A DNA stretch of 64,000 nucleotides from positions 1 to 64,000 of the forward strand of contig QHVI01000019.1 in the NCBI GenBank assembly GCA_003223515.1, written 5' to 3'. This stretch comes from Candidatus Angelobacter sp. Gp1-AA117 (GTDB lineage: Bacteria; Acidobacteriota; Terriglobia; Terriglobales; Acidobacteriaceae). The notes beneath the pieces were generated by a model that saw only the letters and a program-made list of their open reading frames with translations, ran no database searches and was not told where the DNA came from. Numbering within the stretch: position 1 is the first letter of the stretch; each line of letters starts with the position of its first letter. A program made the translations under genes and the position numbers. Below are positions 50,171 to 58,729 of this stretch, one piece after another.

Positions 50171-50929
50171 ATGAGCACTGCCATACCGCCGATGCCTGCT
50201 GAAACAGCACCGCGCTTATCTGAACCTGCCCGTGTTATCAACACCTTCATTGCTCCGTCGAAGACCTTCACCGATATATGCCGCAGGCCAAGCTGGGCGG
50301 GTTTCCTGCTGCCATTCGTGCTGGCTTGGATTTTCAGCTTTGGTTATTTCTATACCGTGGACAAGAAGGTCGGCATTGAATCCATCATGACCCAGAATAT
50401 GGAACACATGCCCCAGTTCATCCAGGACGCGATGCAACGTATCCCGCCGGAACAGCAGCAAAAGAGTCTTGAGCGGCAGCGCCGGTCGGTACTCTATTAT
50501 TCGTGGATCAACTACCTCATCATTGGCGCGATAGCGGCGGCCTTATTTATGGTGGCCTTCAACTTCGGTCTGGAAGCAGGCGTTCCTTACAAAAATGCGC
50601 TGACGATCTATTTTTACGCCATGCTGCCGAAGATCTTGTGGGCGCTGCTGGCCATCGTTGTCTTGTACAAAGGCGTGGATCCTGGCGGATTTAATATGGA
50701 AAATCCCGTCACCACCAATATTGGCGCATTCTTTGACCGCTGGACCACGAACAAGCTGTTGTATACATTCCTGTCATTCATTGACATATTCACTATCTGG
50801 TCCGTGATCTTGCTGGCGATTGGATTCATGCGCTCCTCGGCGAAAAAAATCAGTATGGGCGCGGCGTTGGCAGCGGTGATTTGCGTGTATGTTCTGGGAA
50901 TTCTGATCCGCTCGGCGGTGCCGTTCTAA
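50171..50929 (+). CDS. Yip1-domain membrane protein
   Basis: ATG 50171, preceded by AAGGA, is the start; the ORF track begins 60 codons early within thiL. The protein has 252 residues, and five membrane helices are visible (WAGFLLPFVLAWIFSFGYFY, YLIIGAIAAALFMVAFNFGL, ILWALLAIVVLYKG, FIDIFTIWSVILLAIGF, ALAAVICVYVLGILI). The N-terminus reads ETAPRLSEPARVINTFIAPSKTFTDI, the typical bacterial Yip1 lead-in. The role in bacteria is unknown. Confidence 0.88.
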   Translation: MSTAIPPMPAETAPRLSEPARVINTFIAPSKTFTDICRRPSWAGFLLPFVLAWIFSFGYFYTVDKKVGIESIMTQNMEHMPQFIQDAMQRIPPEQQQKSLERQRRSVLYYSWINYLIIGAIAAALFMVAFNFGLEAGVPYKNALTIYFYAMLPKILWALLAIVVLYKGVDPGGFNMENPVTTNIGAFFDRWTTNKLLYTFLSFIDIFTIWSVILLAIGFMRSSAKKISMGAALAAVICVYVLGILIRSAVPF

Positions 50930-51035
50930 TTGAAGGTTGAGGAGTCAAGATTTACCATTCGGCTGCTAAAAAGCCCTTCTTAATGAATAAGTTATGCGTT
51001 AAGCGGCTGTGTATGTTCTAATAACTAATTACTAC

Positions 51036-52130
51036 ATGGCATCGGTTCGAACCAGACTCAGACGGCAGCTCAAAGCTGCACATCGCAAATCCCGCGAACT
51101 GCTCATGGTAGCCAAAGGGCTGCTCTCTACGGATCATCCTGTTCAGGCGCAGCTCATTCCCATGCGCCGCTGCAACCTCTCCTGTACTTACTGCAGTGAG
51201 TTCGATGATTTCTCCGATCCCGTGCCTCTGGAAGAGCTATACCGCCGTATCGATAAGCTGGCGGAACTGGGCACCACGGTTGTCGTGATCAGTGGAGGCG
51301 AACCTCTGCTGCACCCGGAACTTGACGATGTGATCCGCCGCATCCGCTCCCATGGAATCATCTGCGGTCTAATTACCAATGGTTACCTGCTGGTTCCTGA
51401 GCGCATTCAGCGGCTGAACCGCACCGGCCTTGACCACCTGCAGATCTCTATCGACAATGTGCAGCCCGACGATGTCTCGGTGAAGTCACTCAAGGTGCTT
51501 GACAGAAAGCTGCAGTGGCTGAAGGAGCATGCCGATTTCCACGTAAATATCAACTCAGTGATCGGCGCCGGCGTAAAGAATCAATGGGATGCGCTTACCG
51601 TGGCCAAACGCGCCTTGGAGATGGGATTCAGCTCAACCGTAGGAATCATTCACGATAGCGCCGGCCAGTTGAAGCCTCTGGCAGAGGATGCCCAGGCAGT
51701 CTTCCAGCAGACCAGCAAGCTGGTTAAGCGCAGCTATGCCCGTCTGAATGGTTTCCAGAACAATATTGCCCAGGGCAAACCGAATCACTGGCGTTGCCGC
51801 GCGGGTGCGCGCTTCCTCTACATCTGCGAGCACGGGTTAGTACATTACTGTTCTCAGCAGCGCGGATTTCCCGGCATACCTCTCCTCGAATATACGAAAG
51901 CTGACATCCAGCGCGAATTCCTCACGCAAAAGGCCTGTGCGCCTGTGTGTACGGTCTCATGCGTTCACCAGACTTCGCTCATGGATTTCTGGCGCGCGCC
52001 GCAGACCGGAGAATCGCACGCTACAGTTGGCGGCGCCCAGTGCGAATGCACCTCCCGCAATCAGGACGACCTGGTACAGATCGGCCTTGGAACATCTATC
52101 GGAAGTTCCATAGAGACGGTCACAAAGTAA
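51036..52130 (+). CDS. Radical SAM protein with SPASM-like C-terminal cysteines
   Basis: ATG 51036 (MASVRTRLRRQL) is the start. The radical SAM motif CNLSCTYC binds the [4Fe-4S] cluster, then SGGEPLLHPEL (SAM binding) and the TIM-barrel strands follow. The C-terminal third has WRCRAGARFLYICEHGLVHYC and CAPVCTVSC, enough for an auxiliary cluster of the SPASM/twitch type. This family includes peptide and sugar modifying enzymes. The adjacent, convergent small ORF (52169-52435) could be a substrate but there is no direct evidence. The enzyme's substrate is unknown. Confidence 0.9.
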   Translation: MASVRTRLRRQLKAAHRKSRELLMVAKGLLSTDHPVQAQLIPMRRCNLSCTYCSEFDDFSDPVPLEELYRRIDKLAELGTTVVVISGGEPLLHPELDDVIRRIRSHGIICGLITNGYLLVPERIQRLNRTGLDHLQISIDNVQPDDVSVKSLKVLDRKLQWLKEHADFHVNINSVIGAGVKNQWDALTVAKRALEMGFSSTVGIIHDSAGQLKPLAEDAQAVFQQTSKLVKRSYARLNGFQNNIAQGKPNHWRCRAGARFLYICEHGLVHYCSQQRGFPGIPLLEYTKADIQREFLTQKACAPVCTVSCVHQTSLMDFWRAPQTGESHATVGGAQCECTSRNQDDLVQIGLGTSIGSSIETVTK

Positions 52131-52168
52131 TTACCATCGCTGCAAATCAGCAATCAGTGAGTTAATTC

Positions 52169-52435
52169 TCACACCAGCTTGCGCTGAATGCCGGCCAGAA
52201 CGGATGCGAGTTCCTGCAGAGCTTCTTCATCCATGCCGATATTGGCTGCCCGCATTGCCGCTACGGGGTCTGCAGTGAAAAAGGCGGCATTCTCTTCTGA
52301 ACGGTCCAGCCAAGCATGCAACTGCTCTTCGCAGGCATAGAGCTGGGCGAGCAGCAGTTCAGTGCCAGGGCCGGTGTGGGAAGGAAATCCGCTGGTGGTG
52401 TCCTGAGATATTCGATGTATGCGATATGTGCCCAT
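52169..52435 (-). CDS. Small hypothetical protein (88 aa)
   Basis: The product has 88 residues and is soluble with a helical composition. The C-terminal segment FFTADPVAAMRAANIGMDEEALQELA resembles the F-x-x-D-P-x-A-x-x-x-A-G-I-x-x-E-E motif found in Nif11/NHLP-type peptide leaders and in LigA-like small subunits. It has one cysteine. It is convergent to the radical SAM gene with a 38-bp gap. The role is unknown; it could be a peptide substrate or a stand-alone regulator. Confidence 0.6.
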   Translation of the reverse strand: MGTYRIHRISQDTTSGFPSHTGPGTELLLAQLYACEEQLHAWLDRSEENAAFFTADPVAAMRAANIGMDEEALQELASVLAGIQRKLV

Positions 52436-52999
52436 TGCCTGATCCCTTCTATGTACTTATCGGCACATTTAAAAATTCTTTAGCGGCAATGTGGCCAATC
52501 CATTTGGGCTTTCCGGGCAACTCTGACAGGAAGTTCTTACATACCATTGCCAGAATTTCCACCCCTGTACAGCCCGGGTACCGGCTTCCCTCTGGCGCTG
52601 CCACATTCAATTTGAGGGAAACTCGGCAGGGGCGGACATAAAAGCATCCATGATGGAGCGAGATTGCCTTTGGGGGGAGGCCGGATTGGCTCGAACGGAA
52701 CAGGCGCCCAACCTATTCCCTTCCCGACCGCCCCACACCCCTGGAAAGCAATTCTTCCGCCGTTTACAACCGCAAGTGTGTCACGCCATCATGTCACCGT
52801 CCATATGCCGGAAGTAACTGTCCTGATTCATCCTCTTGGAGGCGCTTTGAAATTCAAAAACTTTAATTATTCAGCGGTGTGGAACAAATAACGGGGCCTG
52901 CAACTGGTCGGGCAAGAGTTTACTCAGTGGTAACTGATCCGAAAGAACTAAGGCAAAATTTGGCGCGTTATACGCACCTGGGCTGAATATAATTCCTAT
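52436..52999. other. Intergenic stretch with no supported gene
   Basis: The ORF-track frames here (52426-52641, 52664-52891, 52871-53074) have no ribosome-binding site and look non-coding. I see no clear repeat or terminator. It includes the promoter of the small secreted protein at 53000. Confidence 0.4.
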
Positions 53000-53305
53000 G
53001 TGCGTCGCCTCGCTCTTATCCTGCCAGTTCTGTGTCTCGCGTGCAGCCTGCACGTTTCGTCCTCTACCCTGCAAGCCCCTGCTTTAGTTCCTGAGAAAAA
53101 ACAGGCTGTTGCCGAAGACTACCAGCTTCGCAGCACGGCGCAGAGCCGGTATCAGAAGGCCACCAGGGATAAAGCTCCTCTGACCGCGTCTCCGGCAGAT
53201 GGCAAGTCTTTCGTGAATGAATTTGTCGGCTCGGTCAATGACGACAATGCAGCCTCAGATGAGACCCTGACCAGCAGCGAAAATCCTGCCCGGTTGCCGA
53301 AATAG
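53000..53305 (+). CDS. Small exported protein
   Basis: The product has 101 residues and starts with GTG at 53000 (the overlapping ATG at 52998 is in another frame). The signal peptide is MRRLALILPVLCLACSLHVSSS, possibly a lipoprotein (LAC). The rest is hydrophilic, low complexity and probably disordered (SPADGKSFVNEFVG, DDNAASDETLTSSENPA). No family was recognised. It lies 130 bp upstream of the DsbA-like gene on the same strand. Confidence 0.55.
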   Translation: MRRLALILPVLCLACSLHVSSSTLQAPALVPEKKQAVAEDYQLRSTAQSRYQKATRDKAPLTASPADGKSFVNEFVGSVNDDNAASDETLTSSENPARLPK

Positions 53306-53437
53306 ACTTGCGGCCTGGGCAGCAATCCCAATCTTAAGGTAATGATTACGCGCAACTAAGTACCGCCTTCTTGCGTTAAAATCTTAAGAAGCTCCCATAC
53401 CTGCAAATCATCAAATCAGGTATGCTTTGGATTGAAT

Positions 53438-54091
53438 ATGAAACTTTTGATTAGATCAGTTCTCGTTCTGCTGGCCGCGCTCTCTCTGGCCAGTCTCTGT
53501 TTTGGCGCAGATGCCTCGTTGCTGAAGCCTCCTCCAGGGGCCAAAGTCGCCGTCGTCATGTTTGAAGACCTGGAATGTCCGGATTGCGCCCGCAGCTATC
53601 CCATTGTCTGGGAAGCCGCCAAGGCCCACAAAGTCCCGGTGGTGCTGCATGATTTCCCGCTGCCGAAGCACAACTGGTCTTTTGACGCCGCAGTATATGC
53701 CCGCTACTTTGATACCAGGTCACAGCAAACCGGGAATGATTTCAGGGCCTTCATGTACCAGAACCAGCCCAACGTCACCCGCGATAACCTGCGGCAGTTC
53801 GTGCAGAAATTTGCCGACGATAACAAGGTGCCTCTGCCCTTCAATATCGACCCCGAAGGAAAGCTTAAAGCCAAAGTCCAGGCCGACTATGACCTGGGGC
53901 AGCGCATCAATCTGGAGCACACGCCTACGATCTTTGTCATCGGCGAAGGCGCCTCTTCCACTCCGTTTGTCGAAGTGGTGGACCGCGATAAGCTCTCTCA
54001 ATACATTGAAAACATGCAGAAGCAGGCTGGGGCGGCCACTCCGGCCACAGTCAAGCGGACCGCTGCGAAGGTACACAAAAAGCCGAGCTAA
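53438..54091 (+). CDS. DsbA/thioredoxin-like periplasmic protein
   Basis: ATG 53438 is the start. The product has 217 residues, with a signal peptide (LLIRSVLVLLAALSLASLCFGA). The active site is FEDLECPDCARSYP (CPDC) in a DsbA/Thioredoxin_4 fold. The cis-proline loop is EHTPTIFVIG. It is a periplasmic thiol-disulfide oxidoreductase or isomerase that helps fold exported proteins. It belongs to a redox cluster with the selenoperoxiredoxin and the deiodinase-like protein, though it is convergent with the former. Confidence 0.9.
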   Translation: MKLLIRSVLVLLAALSLASLCFGADASLLKPPPGAKVAVVMFEDLECPDCARSYPIVWEAAKAHKVPVVLHDFPLPKHNWSFDAAVYARYFDTRSQQTGNDFRAFMYQNQPNVTRDNLRQFVQKFADDNKVPLPFNIDPEGKLKAKVQADYDLGQRINLEHTPTIFVIGEGASSTPFVEVVDRDKLSQYIENMQKQAGAATPATVKRTAAKVHKKPS

Positions 54092-54163
54092 ACACAGCTA
54101 TCTCGAAAGATTAAAGGGGAGCAGCAGAAGCTACTCCCCCTTAGAATTTGAAACCAGATGTGC

Positions 54164-54652
54164 TTACTCACGCATCTCTCTCAGGACTTTCAAGTATTCC
54201 TCGTTGTCCGGCTCCTGGCCCAATTCATAGACCTTGGAAAAGACGATCTTGCCGTTTTTATCCACCACAAAGACGGCCCGATCGTTGATTCCCGGCAGAG
54301 GCTCCCCCAGGCGGAGAATACCGTACTTCTCAGCAATGCCGCCATGAGGCCAATAATCGCTGGCCAGAGGGTATTCCTGCCAGCCGATCCCCTTCTCCTG
54401 CCATGCGATATGGCTGTAAATTGAATCTGTACTGATGCCCACGACCTGGGCATTCGTCTCGGCAAATTCAGGCAGGTCCCTGCCGTATGCCGACATCTCG
54501 TTGCTTCATGTTGGGCTCCAGTCCAGAGGATAAAACGCCAGAACCACGTTCTGTTTGCCCCGGTAGTCGCTGAGCTTGAATTTATGCCTCTGTTTGCCTG
54601 TACAGGCAGGCAGTTCAAAGTCCGGAGCGGTATCTCCCGCTTTCAATGCCAT
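54164..54652 (-). CDS. Peroxiredoxin, probable selenoprotein (TGA at the peroxidatic cysteine)
   Basis: The product is an AhpC/Bcp-type peroxiredoxin of 162 residues that reduces peroxides. It starts [20 protein letters not shown] at ATG 54652, preceded by GGCGGAGG. At the active site the frame reads [23 protein letters not shown]. The TGA (54508-54506) stands exactly where the peroxidatic Cys of the PxxxTxxC motif belongs. The frame is open on both sides of TGA, and a SECIS-like hairpin follows at 54460-54492. A selenocysteine is therefore the simplest reading. The ORF track starts after the TGA and gives a truncated 110-residue product. The alternative is a nonsense mutation. Confidence 0.85.
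54460..54508 (-). promoter_or_regulatory. SECIS-like hairpin following the in-frame TGA
   Basis: In the mRNA, counted from UGA: CGGCA (14-18) pairs with UGCCG (42-46), and GGCAG (22-26) pairs with CUGCC (31-35). The apical loop is GGAC (27-30). A G in the first two loop positions and a distance of 26 nt from UGA to the loop fit the bacterial SECIS rules. The hairpin lies entirely inside the coding sequence. Confidence 0.6.
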
Positions 54653-55175
54653 CCCAAACCTCCGCCTTATGCGCTATAAAGTAGTTACGAAAAGTGATGC
54701 ACTTACGTACAGGCAAAATTCTTGCTCATACGCAATCGATCATTGTAACTTCGTTCAAAATGTAGAACAAATGGCACAACGCAGCAGAGTCGCAACCAAA
54801 GCAGCCTCGCGGAATTGCCAAAATTGCCATAATTTGTAATTGCCATAATTGAAGCCCTGTTAAGGCAGTTGAGGATACAAAATTTGCGCGAAAAGCACGA
54901 TTTCAAAGTTCCTAGTGGAACAAAGGCCAGACTGTCATAGGACTATTGCCTGCAACACAGATCATGGCTATGGTGATTACGTCTGCTTATTCGCTTCACT
55001 CACCCAGGACTAAAGGCCTGGGCTGAGCCTGCGATTCGCAAGCGAATCGGTAGACACTGATACACCGTAGAGGTCACTTTTTAAAAGCACGCCCTCTACG
55101 GGAAAACGGAGACAGCATCGCAGGCATCGAACCGAAAGGGCTTAGAGTAGAGTAATCTCTTATAGAGGCATCCAC
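54653..55175. other. Divergent intergenic region with repeats
   Basis: There is no gene. 54815-54850 holds short AATTGCCATAATT direct repeats. 55032-55049 is the palindrome CGATTCGC-aa-GCGAATCG shared with 26682-26701, preceded by TAAAGGCCTGGGCTGAG. The promoters of the peroxiredoxin and the deiodinase-like gene should be at the two ends; I cannot assign boxes. Confidence 0.55.
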
Positions 55176-56096
55176 ATGCTGGGATTCGGCGACTACAACT
55201 ACGAACATTTCACCCGGGAGCATCTGCACGATACCGGACGCACGCCCTTCACGGGACCTGAGCCCGGCGAGCATGCCCCTGATTTTAAAGGCAAGACCCT
55301 GGAGGGCGATGCCCTGCGCCTGAGCGACTATCAGGGTAAGAAGAACGTCCTGCTGATTTTCGGCTCTGCCACCTGTCCTATGACTGCCGGTTCGATTGAG
55401 GGAATCAATGAACTCTATGACGAGTTCCGGGGCGACGACGTCGATTTCCTCTTTATTTATGTGCGCGAGGCCCATCCCGGCGAGAAGATTTCCGCGCACC
55501 GCTCCATGGACGATAAAGCCCGGGCTGCCCGCCTGTTGCGCGATCAGGAAGATATGGAGATGCCGGTGATCGTGGACGACCTGCGCGGCTCCATCCACCG
55601 CAAATACTCCAAGCTGCCCAATCCCGCGTTCCTCATTGATAAGTCAGGGCGCATTGCCTTCCGTTCCATGTGGACCAGGCCAGAGACGCTGGCGGACGCG
55701 ATCAAAGAACTGCTGAAATTACAGCAGGAGCGCGGCCTCGATCATGTAGTAGTCAATGGCGGCCAGGATCTTTCCATGCCGCTGAGCTATGGAGTGCTTT
55801 ATTCCTACCGGGCACTGGAACGCGGTGGCTCGGAGTCATTGAAGGATTTTCGTGAAGCGCTGGGCTTCTCCGGAACAGTCGCCGTGACGACCTCGCGGGT
55901 AGCGCGACCGATTCTTGAAAATCCGAAGCGTGTGCTGGCTATCGCTGCCCTGACCGCAGCCGTACTCACCGGAGGCCTATACGCCGGATTTGAACTGCGC
56001 AAACGCCGTCTGGGCCTCACTCGCAATCCCTACAAGGCATACGAGAAAGAAGACGACACAGATACCGGCACAGATTACGGAGCGGTGGGGATTTAG
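55176..56096 (+). CDS. Iodothyronine-deiodinase-like thioredoxin-fold membrane protein
   Basis: The product has 306 residues. The N-terminal thioredoxin-like domain (about 25-175) contains LLIFGSATCPMTAGSIEGINELYDEF, then DVDFLFIYVREAHPGEK, closely matching the deiodinase family (GSCTUPPF...EAHP). Cysteine stands where animal enzymes have selenocysteine. The C-terminal part has a membrane helix (VLAIAALTAAVLTGGLYAGF) and an acidic tail. It could be a peroxide- or disulfide-reducing enzyme rather than a deiodinase. It is divergent from the selenoperoxiredoxin. Confidence 0.8.
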   Translation: MLGFGDYNYEHFTREHLHDTGRTPFTGPEPGEHAPDFKGKTLEGDALRLSDYQGKKNVLLIFGSATCPMTAGSIEGINELYDEFRGDDVDFLFIYVREAHPGEKISAHRSMDDKARAARLLRDQEDMEMPVIVDDLRGSIHRKYSKLPNPAFLIDKSGRIAFRSMWTRPETLADAIKELLKLQQERGLDHVVVNGGQDLSMPLSYGVLYSYRALERGGSESLKDFREALGFSGTVAVTTSRVARPILENPKRVLAIAALTAAVLTGGLYAGFELRKRRLGLTRNPYKAYEKEDDTDTGTDYGAVGI

Positions 56097-56327
56097 CAAT
56101 CAGCACTCAGCTCCTGAACATTGCCGCAGGGATGGGTGTGCCCCTGGAGTTTGTGCTCGTCCACTCCGTCCACAAGCTCTAAACACTCACTCTCACTTGC
56201 TTCCGAATGAACCAGTCCGGTTGAAACACAGAGATTCTTCTGCGTGGTATGCCAAAGCCATGGAGAAAGCATTATTTCCAAACGATTGAACTTTACCGAA
56301 AGAAATGCGAAGGCGTCCGAAAGAAGC
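56097..56327. other. Intergenic gap without a gene
   Basis: No gene or repeat that I can support lies between the deiodinase-like gene and the terminator next to rpsA. Confidence 0.4.
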
Positions 56328-56352
56328 AAGCCGCTCATGATGAGCGGCTTTT
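56328..56352. terminator. Terminator between rpsA and the opposing gene
   Basis: AAGCCGCTCA-tga-TGAGCGGCTT is a perfect 10-bp stem with a 3-nt loop and TT after it on the plus strand. It lies 36 bp past the rpsA stop (minus strand) and would serve both convergent units. Confidence 0.85.
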
Positions 56353-56387
56353 GCTAATTGCCAATTGCTGTTTGCCAGCTGCTGAAG

Positions 56388-58229
56388 TTAGTCCTGATCG
56401 TTCCCTGCGCGCTTCCAGTTGATGATGTCGCCCAGGGTGGTGGTGGCGCTGGATGCAGGATGCTTGTAAGCCTCAACATCAGCGCGGCTGGCTTCTTCGC
56501 CTACTGCACGCAGGCTCAACCCGACCTTCTTCTCATCCGCGTTCATCTTGATGATCTTGAAGTCGTGCTCCTGTCCGGCTTCCAGCTTGACCGGAGTTCC
56601 ATTGGAATCTGTGGCTTCAGAGTTGTGGCACAGGCCCTCAACTCCTTCCGCGATCTCCACGAAGGATCCAAACTGCGCCAGGCGCAGCACCTTGCCATGC
56701 ACTACATCGCCGACGCGGTGCGTGCTGAAGAAGGTCTCCCAGGCATCCGGCTGAAGCTGTTTTACGCCCAGTGACAGGCGGCGCTGCTCGGGCTCAATGC
56801 CCAGAACCACAGCGCGAACTTTCTCGCCCTTCTTCAGAACCTCTGAAGGATGCTTCACGCGCTTGGTCCAGCTCAGGTTGCTCACGTGCACCAGGCCGTC
56901 AATTCCATCTTCAATTTCAATGAAGGCGCCGAAGTCGGTCAGGTTGCGCACCCGGCCTTCCACGGTGGAGTTGATGGGATACTTCTCGTGCAGACGTTCC
57001 CAAGGATTTGATTCAAGCTGTTTCAGCCCAAGAGAGATGCGCCGCTCAGTGGGGTTCACATTGAGCACCACGCAATCGATCTCATCACTCACGTTGACCA
57101 GCTTCGAGGGATGCTTCATGCGCTTGGACCATGACATCTCGCTCACGTGCACCAGGCCTTCAATGCCCTGCTCCAGTTCCACGAACGCGCCGTAATCGGT
57201 CACGCTCAGCACGCGGCCCTTGACGCGCGCGCCGATTGGATAACGCTCGGCGGCATCGAGCCACGGATCAGGCGTGAGCTGCTTGAATCCCAGGGAAACG
57301 CGCAGCTTCTCACGATCAAACTTGAGGACTTTCACCTGAATCTGGTCGCCCACATGCACCAGATCACGCGGATGCGTGAGGCGTCCCCATGACATATCGG
57401 TGATGTGCAGCAGGCCGTCAATGCCGCCCAGATCGACGAACGCGCCGTAGTCGGTGAGGTTCTTGACTGTGCCGGTCAGCACGGCCTCTTCATGCAGGTG
57501 CTCCAGCGTCTTGTCGCGCTTGGAGGCAACCTCCTCTTCCAGGATGGCCTTGCGCGAAACCACGATGTTGCCGCGCTTCTTGTTGAGCTTGATGACCCGT
57601 ACTTCGACTTCCTGTCCCTTCAACGTGTCCAGGTTGCGCACCGGATGCACGTCGACCTGCGAACCTGGCATGAAGGCTTTCACGCCTATATCCACCGAGA
57701 CTCCGCCCTTCACCCGCTCCACGATCTTGCCTTTGATCGGCTCCTTCGAGTGATAGGCCTTATCGATCTCCTCCCAAACTCTTACGCGCTGGGCGCGTTC
57801 GTGGGAGAGAAGGACAGCGCCTTCCTCGTTTTCACCGCGCTGGACCATGACTTCAATCTCATCGCCCGGCTGGAACTTCACCTGGCCGTCAGCATCAGTC
57901 ACTTCGGCGATGGGAACCAGGCCTTCGGATTTAAAGCCAATGTCCACGACTACGTGGGTTAGGGTGATCTTCACGACGCTGCCTTTGAAGACATTGTCTT
58001 CACTGGGCGCCGGTTCGGTTTCAAGAGTGTACGACTCAAGAGCGGCTGCAAAATCTTCCATGTGGTTGTCTTCTTTTTGAGCTGTGCCCACGTTAGGCTG
58101 CTCAGTGGATTGGACGTCAAAATTATTCCCTGGCATAAAGGTCAAGTTGTCTGTATGAGGATGAGATGGAGCCTGGTGTTCAGCTTCAGACGCGGTTTCG
58201 AGAGTGCGGGCTGTATTATCTTTCGACAT
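56388..58229 (-). CDS. rpsA: 30S ribosomal protein S1
   Basis: Six S1 RNA-binding domains are seen in order: VFKGSVVKITLTHVVVDIG, IKGKIVERVKGGVSVDIG, LTGTVKNLTDYGAFVDLG, VKGRVLSVTDYGAFVELE, VEGRVRNLTDFGAFIEIE and VHGKVLRLAQFGSFVEIA. S1 recruits mRNA to the ribosome. The start is uncertain: 58229 (MSKDNT) is taken, but the first S1 domain begins near residue 85 and MEDFAAAL (about residue 57) would also give a full protein. The N-terminal segment is low complexity. Confidence 0.95.
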   Translation of the reverse strand: MSKDNTARTLETASEAEHQAPSHPHTDNLTFMPGNNFDVQSTEQPNVGTAQKEDNHMEDFAAALESYTLETEPAPSEDNVFKGSVVKITLTHVVVDIGFKSEGLVPIAEVTDADGQVKFQPGDEIEVMVQRGENEEGAVLLSHERAQRVRVWEEIDKAYHSKEPIKGKIVERVKGGVSVDIGVKAFMPGSQVDVHPVRNLDTLKGQEVEVRVIKLNKKRGNIVVSRKAILEEEVASKRDKTLEHLHEEAVLTGTVKNLTDYGAFVDLGGIDGLLHITDMSWGRLTHPRDLVHVGDQIQVKVLKFDREKLRVSLGFKQLTPDPWLDAAERYPIGARVKGRVLSVTDYGAFVELEQGIEGLVHVSEMSWSKRMKHPSKLVNVSDEIDCVVLNVNPTERRISLGLKQLESNPWERLHEKYPINSTVEGRVRNLTDFGAFIEIEDGIDGLVHVSNLSWTKRVKHPSEVLKKGEKVRAVVLGIEPEQRRLSLGVKQLQPDAWETFFSTHRVGDVVHGKVLRLAQFGSFVEIAEGVEGLCHNSEATDSNGTPVKLEAGQEHDFKIIKMNADEKKVGLSLRAVGEEASRADVEAYKHPASSATTTLGDIINWKRAGNDQD

Positions 58230-58256
58230 TCGTTGCTCAACGGAGCCTGCAAACAC

Positions 58257-58729
58257 GCCATGACCTATGCAGGAGAAAACGCGTTTGAAAGGCGAACTCG
58301 TGATTCCGAGTCTGACTGGTGTGATTTGCCTCAGCTTGCGCAGGAGGCTGGAAACCCAGCGGCCGGATCCTACAGCGTCGAATTTCTGACCATAGGACTC
58401 CTTCGACTATAGCAATGCCTTTCGGCAGTGTCAAACGTTCAAAGCCAGCAATTCCAGCCTAATTTTGGCCAATACCCGGTGTTGTACCTGAGTACAATAA
58501 GCAGCAATTAACAAATACTTAACAATCCGTAAGTCACCCGGGGTCGGGGTTCCTGACCTGACACAGCAGCAAGTCACTCCGGAACACGCCAGCTTCAACC
58601 CTGTCCTGCTAAGTCCATATGCCTTTGAAACACGAACTCGGTTCAGGGGCGAAATACTACCCCATTCGACGGGAATTGTGCTCTCAAGATTTCAAATGTT
58701 CCGTGTCTGGAAATTACAATGTTTCTTCC
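58257..58729. other. Divergent intergenic region
   Basis: There is no gene. The ORF-track extension 58619-58729 of the HIT gene has no ribosome-binding site and is not conserved-looking. It is likely the rpsA promoter region on the left. Confidence 0.4.

Noticed and set aside
54164-54496. Reading the peroxiredoxin as a 110-residue protein starting at ATG 54496 (ORF track)
   Set aside because: It would start after the catalytic site, and the upstream frame through TGA has the full family N-terminus with a strong ribosome-binding site.
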